DNA of 64,000 bases from CAZYYO01 sp964650965 (GCA_964650965.1 CAZYYO010000005.1:1-64000); one strand, 5' to 3'; shown: positions 18,106 through 27,321, numbered from the stretch's first letter. The notes: generated from the letters alone by a model not told the origin. Program-made: numbers and translations.

Positions 18106-18981
18106 ATGGATAAATTAACAGTAAAGGCATTGGGAAAGATTAATCTTGGACTGGATGTAGTAAAAAAGAGAGAAGACGGCTACCATGAAGTTCGAATGAT
18201 CATGCAAACCGTGCATCTCTACGATCTGTTAACAATTGCAAAGGATAAAAAACCGGGAATCAGTCTTACCACAAATTTAAATTATTTACCGGTAAATGGG
18301 GATAATCTCTGCGTTAAGGCAGCACAAATGTTAATGGATGAATTTCAGATTGATACAGGAATTCGGATGAACCTAAAGAAGCATATTCCTGTTGCAGCAG
18401 GAATGGCAGGCGGCAGTACAGATGCAGCAGCTGTATTATATGGTATGAATCAGATTTTTCAACTGGGATTAAGCAGACAGGAGCTTATGGAACGAGGCGT
18501 GAAGATTGGAGCTGACGTACCCTACTGTATTATGCGGGGGACAGCTTTGGCAGAGGGAATAGGAGAGAAGCTATCGCCACTGCCTCCAATGGTTAAATGT
18601 CCGGTATTAATTGCCAAACCATCCATTTCCGTATCTACGAAATATGTATATGAGCACTTAAATCTCGGTCCTGACAGTAAGCATCCAGATATTGATGCCC
18701 TGATTTCAGATATTTCCCAGGGGGATTTACATCAGATAGGGAAAGATATGGGAAATATTCTGGAGACGGTAACCATTTCCAAGTATCCAGTCATAGAGGA
18801 AATAAAAAATGTCATGAAAGAGTATGGAGCTGTTAATGCTATGATGAGCGGAAGCGGACCAACGGTATTCGGATTATTTGAAGATGAACAGACAATGAAG
18901 AAGGCAAAGAAAGCATTAGAAAGTCAGAAGCTGTGCTATCGAGCATTTGCCACAACGATATATAATAACAGGAGGGGATAA
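18106..18981 (+). CDS. ispE: 4-diphosphocytidyl-2-C-methyl-D-erythritol kinase
   Basis: A 291-residue GHMP kinase of the non-mevalonate isoprenoid pathway. It opens with VKALGKINLGLDVVKKREDG (substrate lysine and Asn), has the GHMP ATP loop PVAAGMAGGSTDAAA near residue 97, and ends with SGSGPTVFGLF. Length and motif order are standard. It has its own promoter and a start behind AAGGGAG. The downstream GntR gene starts two bases after it, so the two are co-transcribed. Confidence 0.95.
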   Translation: MDKLTVKALGKINLGLDVVKKREDGYHEVRMIMQTVHLYDLLTIAKDKKPGISLTTNLNYLPVNGDNLCVKAAQMLMDEFQIDTGIRMNLKKHIPVAAGMAGGSTDAAAVLYGMNQIFQLGLSRQELMERGVKIGADVPYCIMRGTALAEGIGEKLSPLPPMVKCPVLIAKPSISVSTKYVYEHLNLGPDSKHPDIDALISDISQGDLHQIGKDMGNILETVTISKYPVIEEIKNVMKEYGAVNAMMSGSGPTVFGLFEDEQTMKKAKKALESQKLCYRAFATTIYNNRRG

Positions 18982-18982
18982 C

Positions 18983-19663
18983 GTGAGCGAGAATTTAGAA
19001 TTAAAAATGGATGCGTATCTTCCATTGCGAGATGTGGTTTTTAATACATTGCGAGATGCTATTTTAAAGGGAGAATTAAAACCAGGAGAGCGGCTGATGG
19101 AGATGCACCTGGCCAATAAGCTGGGGGTGAGCAGAACACCTATTAGAGAAGCAATCCGCATGTTAGAGCAGGAAGGCTTGGCTGTTACAATACCACGCAA
19201 GGGTGCTCAGGTGGCACGGATGACAGAGAAGGATATGGAGGATGTTTTAGAAATTCGGGATGCCTTAGACGAGCTTGCTGTCACCAAGGCATGCGAACAG
19301 ATGTATCCGGAAGCGTTTGATGAATTAGAACAGGCCAGAAAAGAATTTGAGCGGATGACATTAACCGGGGATGTTCGCAAAATTGTTGCAGCAGACGAAG
19401 CCTTTCATAATGTGATTTATAAGGCGGCCAATAATCCGAAGCTGGAGAATATAGTGAATAATCTTCGGGAGCAAATGTATCGTTATCGTTATGAATATAT
19501 TAAGGACCAGCAGGCCTTTCAGCAGCTGGTGGCAGAGCATCAGGCAATTACAGAAGGACTTAAAAATAAGGATAAGGATGCAGTAAGAAAGACCATGCGT
19601 ATTCACTTGGATAATCAGGCCGAGGCAGTAAAAGCAATTATTCGGGAGCAGGAACAGGAATAA
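18983..19663 (+). CDS. GntR-family regulator, FadR/FCD type
   Basis: A 226-residue DNA-binding protein. The N-terminal winged helix-turn-helix runs LRDAILKGELKPGERL through VSRTPIREAIRMLEQEGL. The C-terminal FCD ligand domain carries the metal-binding pattern EIRDALDELA, DEAFHNVIY and HQAITEGL. The start is GTG 18983, directly after ispE and behind GGAGGGG. The ispE-gntR pair is frequent in Clostridia, but the effector is not known. A terminator lies 28 bases downstream. Confidence 0.93.
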   Translation: MSENLELKMDAYLPLRDVVFNTLRDAILKGELKPGERLMEMHLANKLGVSRTPIREAIRMLEQEGLAVTIPRKGAQVARMTEKDMEDVLEIRDALDELAVTKACEQMYPEAFDELEQARKEFERMTLTGDVRKIVAADEAFHNVIYKAANNPKLENIVNNLREQMYRYRYEYIKDQQAFQQLVAEHQAITEGLKNKDKDAVRKTMRIHLDNQAEAVKAIIREQEQE

Positions 19664-19690
19664 AGAAAGAAGAAAACTGACATACTAGAA

Positions 19691-19717
19691 AAGGATAAGG
19701 TGACTTATCCTTTTTTT
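19691..19717 (+). terminator. Terminator of the ispE-gntR unit
   Basis: AAGGATAAG and CTTATCCTT form a nine-pair stem with a GTGA loop, followed by seven T residues. Confidence 0.9.
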
Positions 19718-19748
19718 CGTGGAAATAATTTCATACAGGAGTCAGAAA

Positions 19749-21233
19749 ATGACAAATACACCAATTACATTAAAGCTTTCAGAGAATAAGAAACAGATAG
19801 AAAAGCAGTTAAAAAACTGTACTGACATAAAAATGAAGACCATGCAAATTGGGGCAGACCATAAAATTGATTGCTATCTAATCTATATTGAGGTAACCCT
19901 GTCTTCTGTGATGTTTCGGACAACTGCAATGGGAAATTTTCTTCACGAATTATCACAACTTCCAGAGGAGAATATCTATTCTGCAATTAACGAAAATGCC
20001 CTGGGATTATCGGATTTGACATTGTATCGCACCATTGAAGAGGCGGTGCGCGGGGTGTTAATTGGAGACTGTGTCATTTTTTTAGATGGCTATGATAAGG
20101 CATTGAAGATTCCGGATAAGGGATATCCCAAGGAGGGAGTTAAGGATGTAGAATCTGAGAAGGTAATTCGTGGTTCCAATGAGGGATTCAATGATTCTGT
20201 TAAGGTAAATACTGCTTTAATGCGAAAAAGGTTAAGAACACCTGATCTTAAGGTAGAACAGATGGAGATTGGTGTACGTAGCCGCTCCCTTTTAAATATC
20301 GTATATGTTGATGGTTTGGCGAAGGAATCCCTTATTGCTCAGGTTAAACAGCGCCTGGAAGGCTTTGAAATTGACGGGATTTTGGATTCTGGAATGATTG
20401 AACAATTAACAGAGAAAACCTGGTATTCCCCATTTCCGCAGATTCAAACAACGCAGCGGCCAGACCGTGCGGTGATGGCAGTGTTAGAGGGAAGAGTGGT
20501 TGTGATGGTGGATAATTCACCTACAGCGTTGATTATGCCGGTGGATTATAACCTGTTTATCCGTACCAGCGATGATTATTATAACCGATTTCAGATTGCA
20601 AGCTTTGGAAGAATGATTCGATACATGGCAGCATTTCTTGCTATGGCATTGCCGGGATTATATCTTGCAGTAACGAATTTCCATACACAGATTCTTCCAA
20701 CCTCCCTGTTGTTATCTTTTGCGGCAGCCAGGCAGGGGGTTCCCTTTCCAGCCGTTGTGGAGGTGCTGATTATGGAATTGTCCTTTGAACTGCTTAGAGA
20801 GGCAGGAATACGCTTGCCGGGAGCTATGGGAAATACCATAGGAATTGTAGGTGGACTGATTATAGGCCAAGCAGCAGTGGATGCAAACATTGTAAGCCCC
20901 ATTGTGGTGATTGTAGTTGCATTTACTGCACTATGCTCTTTTGCCATTCCCAGCGAGGAATTTGCAGCTACGTTTCGTTTGCTAAAATTTCTGGTGATTG
21001 GATTTTGCGCCTGGCTTGGATTCTTTGGCTTCCTTCTGTCGCTCATGGCCATTTTAATACATTTGGCAGGTTTGAAAAGCTATGGAATGCCTTATCTTAT
21101 GCCCTATGTTGCTGGAGATTTAACCGGGCATGAGCAAGAGAAGGATGCCCTGGTGCGGTTCCCTTTGTTTCAGCTGCGAAAGAGACCATATTATACAAGA
21201 AAGAACCAGAGAATTCGATTTAGGAGGAAATAA
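19749..21233 (+). CDS. Spore germination protein GerA family
   Basis: A 494-residue inner spore membrane protein, the A subunit of a nutrient germinant receptor. The soluble N-terminal half carries SVMFRTTAMGN, EEAVRGVLIGDCVIFLDG and the RSLLNIVYVDGLA region. The second half has four to five membrane helices with the family markers LPTSLLLSFAAARQGVPFP, RLPGAMGNTIGIVGGLIIGQ and AIPSEEFAATFR. ATG 19749 is chosen for AGGAG seven bases upstream. It is the first gene of the gerA-gerB-gerC operon, with the B gene starting next to its stop codon. Confidence 0.94.
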   Translation: MTNTPITLKLSENKKQIEKQLKNCTDIKMKTMQIGADHKIDCYLIYIEVTLSSVMFRTTAMGNFLHELSQLPEENIYSAINENALGLSDLTLYRTIEEAVRGVLIGDCVIFLDGYDKALKIPDKGYPKEGVKDVESEKVIRGSNEGFNDSVKVNTALMRKRLRTPDLKVEQMEIGVRSRSLLNIVYVDGLAKESLIAQVKQRLEGFEIDGILDSGMIEQLTEKTWYSPFPQIQTTQRPDRAVMAVLEGRVVVMVDNSPTALIMPVDYNLFIRTSDDYYNRFQIASFGRMIRYMAAFLAMALPGLYLAVTNFHTQILPTSLLLSFAAARQGVPFPAVVEVLIMELSFELLREAGIRLPGAMGNTIGIVGGLIIGQAAVDANIVSPIVVIVVAFTALCSFAIPSEEFAATFRLLKFLVIGFCAWLGFFGFLLSLMAILIHLAGLKSYGMPYLMPYVAGDLTGHEQEKDALVRFPLFQLRKRPYYTRKNQRIRFRRK

Positions 21234-22511
21234 ATGTTTGCTGATAATGATAAAATCTCTCAAACGCAGTGTATGAGATTGTTATTTTTCGACATGATTG
21301 GAATTGCCACTCTGGTCCTCCCGGGATTTTTGGCTAAGATCTGTGGAGAAGACGGTACCTCCTGTATTTTCATAGGAATGATTTTGGGACTTCTGTGGCT
21401 TTGGACACTGTCTAAAGCGTTAAAACATATTGGTGGTAATTACTTGGATTTTTCAAAAACCGTGATAGGTACCTTAGGAGAAAAGGTACTGGGTGTGGTT
21501 TATGGCTTATATTATTTGCTTTTTGGTGCATACAGCATCTATCTTTTATCTCAGCTCATACAGGAAACATTATTAAAGGAGGAAAAATTCTGGTTAATAT
21601 CCCTCTCGTTATTGGTGCTGGTGGTATATGGAATATATCGGGGAATTGAATCCCGAGCCCGCGTTTATGAGATTTTGTTTTATTTGATTTTAATACCATT
21701 TCTTATTATGCTGCTGCTAGGAGCAGGAGATATGCAACTGGAAAATATGACCCTTCGTGGAACCACCCCTATCGCTGGAATTGCGAAGGGAAGCTATGGT
21801 GTTTTTCTGATTTTTTCTTCTTTACAGATGTTATTAATGACCAGCAACTATATTGAACCTGCCAAATCATTGAAGGCAGGTAGAAAGAGTGTACTTTTAA
21901 CAGGCATTTTGCTTTTTGCCTTATATGAAATTCTATTGGGAGTTTTTGGCGTGGGGGGAATTCAGCATCTCTCTTTCCCTGCGGTCAATTTAATGAGTAC
22001 AGTAACAATTCCCGGAGGGTTTTTGCGGCGCGGGGATTCCTTTATGGTGGCAGTATGGTTTTTTACACTGTACGCTGCTGGTGCTAGTGGTATCTTCTAT
22101 GGAAGTCAGTGTCTGTCTCATTTATGGAAGCCCAAAGGAAAAAAGCAGCAAAAGATATGGCATGGCCTGTATTTAATGATTTCTCTGGCACTAGCTTATT
22201 TCATTTCTTATCAATGTATGCTGTTTCAAAGCTCTATGGAGCAAATCGTCTGGAAAGTATTTTGGTATCTAACCCCGTTCTTTCTCATTCTTCCATTTAT
22301 ATTACTACTGTTAAAGGGAAAGAAACCGGCAAATAAAAGAACGTGCAGCATGTTCCTGGTACTTGTTCTGGCTGCCGGAGTGTTATGCTCGGGATGCTCG
22401 GTGCAGGAACTGGAAAATCGAAGCTTTCCATTGGCAGTATGTGTGGGAGAAGAGCATGGACAATGCGTTTTGGAATATAAGTTTCAAGATCTTACCAGTA
22501 TGTCCACTTAG
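21234..22511 (+). CDS. Spore germination permease GerB family, running into the start of GerC
   Basis: The first ~365 residues are a typical GerB (APC-superfamily) permease with ten helices: DMIGIATLVLPGFLAK, GGNYLDFSKTVIG, GIYRGIESRARVYE and IEPAKSLKAG. The usual stop is missing. The frame continues through a basic linker into a lipoprotein-like segment, FLVLVLAAGVLCSGCSVQ, which is the signal and lipobox expected at the start of GerC, and then into GerC-like sequence until TAG at 22509. The same frame resumes in the next entry. So this is a B-C fusion cut by one amber codon, or two fused remnants. Confidence 0.85.
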   Translation: MFADNDKISQTQCMRLLFFDMIGIATLVLPGFLAKICGEDGTSCIFIGMILGLLWLWTLSKALKHIGGNYLDFSKTVIGTLGEKVLGVVYGLYYLLFGAYSIYLLSQLIQETLLKEEKFWLISLSLLVLVVYGIYRGIESRARVYEILFYLILIPFLIMLLLGAGDMQLENMTLRGTTPIAGIAKGSYGVFLIFSSLQMLLMTSNYIEPAKSLKAGRKSVLLTGILLFALYEILLGVFGVGGIQHLSFPAVNLMSTVTIPGGFLRRGDSFMVAVWFFTLYAAGASGIFYGSQCLSHLWKPKGKKQQKIWHGLYLMISLALAYFISYQCMLFQSSMEQIVWKVFWYLTPFFLILPFILLLLKGKKPANKRTCSMFLVLVLAAGVLCSGCSVQELENRSFPLAVCVGEEHGQCVLEYKFQDLTSMST

Positions 22512-22571
22512 GAAGGGGGAAATCAGGGGAGTGAAGAACAAAGAATTCAGGCGGACAGCTTTTATCAGGCA

Positions 22572-23399
22572 GTGGCAGATTATAAGGCGGCTAACGGGAA
22601 AGTGATTGACTTAAATCATGTGAAAGTATTAATTATAGAAGAGGGATTTCTTAAGAATCAAGAATTGTTTGATGATTTTTGCAGCTATTTGTACCAATCA
22701 GATTTGTTGTCAGGAAATATTCTGTTATTCGTTACAGAGGATACGGAGCGTATTGGCAATTTACAGGAACAAATGTCAGAACCGCTGGGGACATATTTGG
22801 AAGAGTTAATGGAGGGAAATGATAATTATCGAAGCGGCAGATTGATTACGTTAAAAAGTCTTTTGAATAATGTTGTTAACCGGAATCAGACCATAGGTAT
22901 TCCCTGGTTAACCGTAGCCCAGGAGCTTCCAGTGGAGGATGGTTACGGAATCTTCTCCCAGGGTCACTATATGGGGAAGCTGCCTGCTCATATTAGTCTT
23001 TGGCTTGGAATCTTTCAAAAGACAGTGAGGGAAACAGATTTATCTATTCATGGCGTGCAGATTCATTTAGAAGATATGAAAACAAAATATACCTACGGTA
23101 TAGAGGAAAACCCAAAATGCACGGTTATATTATCAGCAAAATACATTCCTTATGGGAATCACGCGTTGAAAGCAGAGGACATAGAAGGATATTTGAAGCA
23201 GCGATTTGCTAGAGAAGTGGTGGAATATCAAAATGCTGAGCATATAGATTTAACAAATAGCTTTTGCTATATGACGACGAAAAATCCTGCATTTTTAAAA
23301 AACTATGCAGGAAATATGTCAGAATACACAAAGGAAGTAGCCTTACAGTTGGAGGTGAAAATTGATGAAATAAAAATAAAACCAGCTGATTTTGAATAA
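22572..23399 (+). pseudogene. GerC-family germination lipoprotein, N-terminus separated by an amber codon
   Basis: 275 residues from GTG 22572 cover most of a Ger(x)C receptor subunit (VIDLNHVKVLIIEEGFL, then GIPWLTVAQELPVEDGYGIF, then FAREVVEYQNAEHIDL). The lipoprotein signal peptide is not in this frame: it lies before TAG 22509, in the same reading frame, 21 codons upstream. Without that signal the protein could not be lipidated or placed in the spore membrane. Good codon structure after the stop suggests a recent mutation or a sequencing error. Confidence 0.75.
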
Positions 23400-23526
23400 A
23401 ACCGGACAAATGTTTCATACTCCATATTAGAAACGGGGAAGAAAGGTGTGGAGTGAAATGATGAATACACAACTTTAAAACAAGAAATTAAATCCAAAAT
23501 TAAAAAATAGAATACTTTTAACAGCA

Positions 23527-24105
23527 ATGCTACTGGTACTAGTTGTAACATTGGGATGTATTATCACTACAGTGCAATCGCATTATTATCAGGAGACATT
23601 GTCTCAACAGATCCTTCGATTTCATGTATTGGCAAATAGTGACAGCCAACAGGATCAACAATTGAAATTGCAGGTGCGAGATGTAGTGGGCATATATATG
23701 GGAGATTTACTGAAGAATGCACAATCCTTAGAGGAAAGTCAGACAATAACAAAGCAGCATCTAGATGATATTGAGCAAATTGCATATAATGAAATTGTTA
23801 AAAGAGGATATAACTATAGTGCCGAAGCATCGCTGGAAACCGTGGAGTTCCCAGAAAAGAAATATGGAGACTATACATTCCCAAAAGGAAAGTATCATGC
23901 GCTACGACTCGTCATAGGAACTGGGTGTGGACAGAACTGGTGGTGTGTCATGTATCCCAATCTTTGCTTTGCAGATAGTGTGTATCAGGTGATAGATGAA
24001 GGAAAAGAGAGAAAGCAAAAAGAACTTCTCACCATAAGTGAATATAGAAAATTGATAGAAAGCCCTGAGAAAAAGATTGAATTTAAGCTGTTGGATGGCA
24101 TATAA
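23527..24105 (+). CDS. spoIIR: Stage II sporulation protein R, start region interrupted
   Basis: The 192 residues from ATG 23527 contain the SpoIIR core: ILRFHVLANSDSQQDQQLKL, VRDVV, and ALRLVIGTGCGQNWWCVMYP. SpoIIR is made in the forespore and is secreted to activate the SpoIIGA protease that processes pro-sigma-E. The expected start is ATG 23458/23461, behind a GGTGTGGAG stretch, but TAA follows at 23476 in the same frame. ATG 23527 has no ribosome site and would remove the basic head of the signal peptide. It may be non-functional. Confidence 0.85.
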   Translation: MLLVLVVTLGCIITTVQSHYYQETLSQQILRFHVLANSDSQQDQQLKLQVRDVVGIYMGDLLKNAQSLEESQTITKQHLDDIEQIAYNEIVKRGYNYSAEASLETVEFPEKKYGDYTFPKGKYHALRLVIGTGCGQNWWCVMYPNLCFADSVYQVIDEGKERKQKELLTISEYRKLIESPEKKIEFKLLDGI

Positions 24106-24125
24106 TATGGGTCTGGAGGACGCAT

Positions 24126-24539
24126 ATGACAAAAAATGTACAGATTCATGTAACCATGCAGCAGGAATTAGATGGAGAAATAGATATTACAGAAAGTATC
24201 GTCATGGGACAGCAATATAATGTTCACGACAAAATTTTCTTGAAATATCAAGAGCAGCTGGAAGAGACAGTGGGAAGTCTTGACACTACAGTGAAAATTT
24301 CATCACAGAAGATGACAGTAACACGAGACGGAGCCTATAAAATGAAGCTGGAGTTTGTTCCAGGGGAAAAAACCAGATGTAATTACCCTACGCCGGCAGG
24401 TGTTATGGTGCTAGATATTAAGACAACAGATTATGTAATAGAAGAAAGTCTTGGTAAGCTCCAATTACAGGTAGTATATCAAATGGAGTTAAACGAGAAT
24501 TTTGTATCAAATAACAGTCTGAAGATTGTGGCCGGTTAA
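24126..24539 (+). CDS. DUF1934 family protein
   Basis: A 137-residue soluble protein, almost all beta strand, of the YwiB-like beta-barrel family (IHVTMQQELDGEIDITES, FLKYQEQLEETVGS, KMKLEFVPGEKT, LDIKTTDYVIEE). The family has a lipocalin-like barrel but no proven role. GGAGG precedes the ATG by seven bases. It follows spoIIR by 20 bases and ends in its own terminator. Confidence 0.85.
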   Translation: MTKNVQIHVTMQQELDGEIDITESIVMGQQYNVHDKIFLKYQEQLEETVGSLDTTVKISSQKMTVTRDGAYKMKLEFVPGEKTRCNYPTPAGVMVLDIKTTDYVIEESLGKLQLQVVYQMELNENFVSNNSLKIVAG

Positions 24540-24560
24540 GGCACACACTTCAGACTGTTT
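24515..24560 (+). terminator. Terminator overlapping the end of the DUF1934 gene
   Basis: CAGTCTGAAG (24515-24524, inside the coding sequence) pairs with CTTCAGACTG (24548-24557), followed by TTTT. Confidence 0.7.
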
Positions 24561-24578
24561 TATATTGCAAGGCAATGG

Positions 24579-25049
24579 CTATTTCTGGCTTTCCTTTAAT
24601 TCACGTTGTTTTCTCATAGCCCATGCACGGATTCCTTTTTTCTTCTTTTCAGGAACTTCGATTTTACCGTGAGCCCCTTTTACATTGGTAATGTATAAGC
24701 CGCTGACGGTTGCTTTTACTTCCTTTTTAATAGGAACCATGTCAAAAATTTCAGCATCACAGATTAAGGTCATGATTTTAGGACCAACCTTAGCCTTTAC
24801 TACTGGAATCTTGGAACGACGTGCGTACCATGGAGTCTGGGCAATAACCTGTTCTGGAAGTCCGGATTCCTTCATGCGAAGTCTCTTCTTGTCGATAATC
24901 AGCATGGATACAGTCTGTGCAGTCATTGCTACCTGCTCGTCCTGTTCTGCCTTCTTCTTCTCAGCACGTTTTCCGACAAAATATAAACCAATAACACTTG
25001 CCAGTAATACGGCAACTAAAACTATAAAAATAATGATTTGTGGGCTCAT
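24579..25049 (-). CDS. Membrane-anchored conserved hypothetical protein
   Basis: 156 residues: one N-terminal membrane helix (IIIFIVLVAVLLASVIGLYF), a basic coiled-coil-like linker (GKRAEKKKAEQDEQ), and a small cytoplasmic domain with LPEQVIAQTPWYARRSKIPV, VGPKIMTLICDAEIFD and VKATVSGLYITNVKG. The tail is lysine-rich. TAGGAGGAAAG precedes the ATG. Similar proteins are found near secDF/SCIFF regions in Lachnospiraceae as I recall, but the function is unknown. Confidence 0.75.
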   Translation of the reverse strand: MSPQIIIFIVLVAVLLASVIGLYFVGKRAEKKKAEQDEQVAMTAQTVSMLIIDKKRLRMKESGLPEQVIAQTPWYARRSKIPVVKAKVGPKIMTLICDAEIFDMVPIKKEVKATVSGLYITNVKGAHGKIEVPEKKKKGIRAWAMRKQRELKESQK

Positions 25050-25189
25050 TCTCTTTCCTCCTAGAAATAATCGTTCTTTATTGTATCATTTGTTTTTTGA
25101 AAAAGCAATAACTCTGGCGGGAATATCTATCCATTTCGTTACATAATATAAAATGTAATAGTGGATACGGAAGGGAAGGAGGAAAATCT

Positions 25190-25570
25190 ATGAGGGAACG
25201 GGCATCATCAGGTTTTTCAAAGGGTTATAGCCTATACATAAAGGTCGCTGCGGCAATGTATATCATTACTGGGATTTTGCTGTTTCTTCTTGCAGTCATT
25301 ACCAGTAAGGTGGAGGCGGAGGAGGTGGTAGCCCGTATTGGGGTATTGGTTATCTACCTTGTTTCCACAGCTGCAGGCGGCTATATAATAGGAAAACAAA
25401 AAGCTCAAAGAAGACTACTTTGGGGTATTTTTGCCGGAGTAGTTTATTTTATCATTGCGCTGGCAATTGGGATGGCGCTGGGGGCAGGTCTGCCTGCAGA
25501 CATGGTTCGCTTTCTTACAGCAATGTGTATATGTGTTGCAGGAGGCGGTATTGGAGGAATCCTATCTTAA
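25190..25570 (+). CDS. TIGR04086-like four-helix membrane protein
   Basis: 126 residues with four hydrophobic helices: the first around ITGILLFLLAVI, the second around VLVIYLVSTAAGGYIIG, then WGIFAGVVYFIIALAIGMAL and MCICVAGGGIGGIL. The size, glycine pattern and place just upstream of a SCIFF peptide fit the TIGR04086 family. AAGGAGG precedes the ATG. Its function is not established; the position suggests a link to the SCIFF or Sec genes that follow. Confidence 0.75.
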   Translation: MRERASSGFSKGYSLYIKVAAAMYIITGILLFLLAVITSKVEAEEVVARIGVLVIYLVSTAAGGYIIGKQKAQRRLLWGIFAGVVYFIIALAIGMALGAGLPADMVRFLTAMCICVAGGGIGGILS

Positions 25571-25593
25571 GGAGCTTATCTTGGAAAAAATAC

Positions 25594-25622
25594 TTTAACT
25601 TTGTGTATCCTTATGTTATAAT
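25594..25622 (+). promoter_or_regulatory. Promoter for the SCIFF peptide gene
   Basis: A perfect TATAAT at 25617-25622 lies 17 bases after a weak TTTAAC -35, about 57 bases before the scfA start codon. Confidence 0.5.
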
Positions 25623-25678
25623 CAATCCTAATCACGGGCGTCTTGTCCGTAAGTCAGATGAGGAAAAGGAGATATATT

Positions 25679-25822
25679 ATGAAACATGTAAAAACATTGA
25701 ATACAAAGAGATTACAGAACACAGTTAAAAAAGGTGGATGCGGAGAATGCCAGACATCATGTCAGTCAGCTTGTAAAACATCCTGTACCGTTGGTAACCA
25801 GAGCTGTGAGCACAAGAACTAA
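25679..25822 (+). CDS. scfA: SCIFF precursor peptide (six cysteines in forty-five residues)
   Basis: A 47-residue peptide read directly from ATG 25679 behind AAGGAGA. The leader MKHVKTLNTKRLQNTVKKGG is followed by six cysteines at positions 21, 24, 28, 32, 36 and 43, the defining SCIFF pattern. The radical SAM maturase encoded 122 bases downstream is known in this family to form thioether crosslinks between cysteines and other residues. SCIFF is almost universal in Clostridia, but its final product and role are unsettled. The gene is shorter than many annotation cut-offs. Confidence 0.95.
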   Translation: MKHVKTLNTKRLQNTVKKGGCGECQTSCQSACKTSCTVGNQSCEHKN

Positions 25823-25855
25823 ACATAGATTACAATCAGGGGTAGCCTGATATTT

Positions 25856-25894
25856 CACAAAGGACCGTTCGCTGGTAGCGTTCGGTCATTTGTG
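25856..25894 (+). other. Stem-loop between scfA and scfB
   Basis: CACAAA-GGACCG pairs with CGGTC-AT-TTGTG, with an inner CGCT/AGCG stem. There is no T-run, so it probably protects or attenuates the transcript to give more peptide than maturase, as is usual for precursor/enzyme pairs. Confidence 0.55.
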
Positions 25895-25944
25895 CGTTGT
25901 TAAGGATAACATAATTACAAAAACGGGAAAGGAATAGATATAGA

Positions 25945-27309
25945 GTGGTTCATCAGTATAAAAACAATGGATATAATATTGTTCTTGATGTAAACAGTGG
26001 TGCAATACATCAGGTTGATGATGTAATGTATGATGTCATTGCATTATATGAAGAGAATGATGTTAATACGATAACAGAGAGATTATCGGATCGATATACC
26101 AGTCAGGAAGTGGAAGAGGCCATAGAGGAGATACAACAGCTTGTTCAGGATGAGGTGTTGTTTACCAAGGATTCCTACGAGAACTACATGATGGACTTTA
26201 AGAAACGTCCAACGGTAGTAAAGGCATTATGTCTTCACATTGCCCATGACTGTAACCTTGCCTGCAAGTATTGCTTTGCAGAAGAAGGAGAGTATCATGG
26301 TAAGCGAGAGCTGATGTCTTATGAGGTTGGCAGAAAGGCCCTGGATTTTCTTATTGCCAATTCAGGAAGTAGAAGAAATCTGGAGGTGGATTTCTTTGGC
26401 GGAGAGCCTTTAATGAATTTCCAGGTTGTGAAGGACCTGGTAGCATATGGTAGAGAGCAGGAGAAGCTTCATGATAAGAATTTCCGTTTTACCTTAACTA
26501 CCAATGGAGTGCTTTTGGATGATGATATTATGGAATTTGCCAATAAAGAGATGGTAAATGTGGTTCTTAGTATCGATGGGAGAAAAAAAATTCATGATTT
26601 GATGCGTCCCTTCCGCAGAGGCGATGGCAGTTATGATTTGATTGTCCCCAAGTTCCAGAAATTTGCAGAGAGCAGAAATCAGGAAAAGTATTATGTGAGA
26701 GGAACATTTACCAGAAATAATCTGGACTTCTCTAAGGATGTATTACATTTGGCAGACCTGGGATTTAAGCAAATTTCAGTGGAGCCAGTGGTTGCGCAGG
26801 AAACGGACAGCTATGCTTTAAGAGAAGAAGACCTGCCACAGTTATATGAAGAATATGATGCATTGGCAGCAGAGATGGTAAGACGTCATGGTACAGATGC
26901 AGATTTTAATTTCTTTCATTTTATGATTGATTTGGAGGGTGGTCCCTGTGTGGCTAAGCGTCTTTCAGGTTGTGGCTCAGGTACAGAATATCTGGCGGTA
27001 ACACCTACCGGAGACTTATATCCATGTCATCAGTTTGTAGGAAATAAGGATTTCCTCATGGGAAATGTTGATGAGGGTGTTCTAAATACTGATTTAAGAG
27101 ATGAATTCAAGGGCTGTAATGTATATGCCAAAGAGAAGTGCAGAAGCTGTTTTGCAAGATTTTATTGCAGCGGTGGATGTGCAGCTAATTCTTATAATTT
27201 TCATGGTGATATACATAATGCCTATGATGTTGGTTGTGCGCTACAGAAGAAGCGTGTAGAATGTGCAATCATGATAAAAGCAGCATTAGCTGATAATCAA
27301 GAAGAGTAG
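25945..27309 (+). CDS. scfB: SCIFF radical SAM maturase
   Basis: A 454-residue rSAM-SPASM enzyme that installs thioether bonds in the SCIFF peptide. The N-terminal ~90 residues form a peptide-recognition (RRE-like) domain. The SAM-binding iron-sulfur motif CNLACKYC is near residues 102-109 and DFFGGEPLMNF follows. The C-terminal SPASM region has many cysteines (SGCGSGTEYLAV, YPCHQFVG, KCRSCFARFYCSGGC, DVGC) for auxiliary clusters. It starts at GTG 25945 behind GGGAAAGGAA. It is followed by secDF after 12 bases. Confidence 0.95.
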   Translation: MVHQYKNNGYNIVLDVNSGAIHQVDDVMYDVIALYEENDVNTITERLSDRYTSQEVEEAIEEIQQLVQDEVLFTKDSYENYMMDFKKRPTVVKALCLHIAHDCNLACKYCFAEEGEYHGKRELMSYEVGRKALDFLIANSGSRRNLEVDFFGGEPLMNFQVVKDLVAYGREQEKLHDKNFRFTLTTNGVLLDDDIMEFANKEMVNVVLSIDGRKKIHDLMRPFRRGDGSYDLIVPKFQKFAESRNQEKYYVRGTFTRNNLDFSKDVLHLADLGFKQISVEPVVAQETDSYALREEDLPQLYEEYDALAAEMVRRHGTDADFNFFHFMIDLEGGPCVAKRLSGCGSGTEYLAVTPTGDLYPCHQFVGNKDFLMGNVDEGVLNTDLRDEFKGCNVYAKEKCRSCFARFYCSGGCAANSYNFHGDIHNAYDVGCALQKKRVECAIMIKAALADNQEE

Positions 27310-27321
27310 GAGAGCAAAGAA

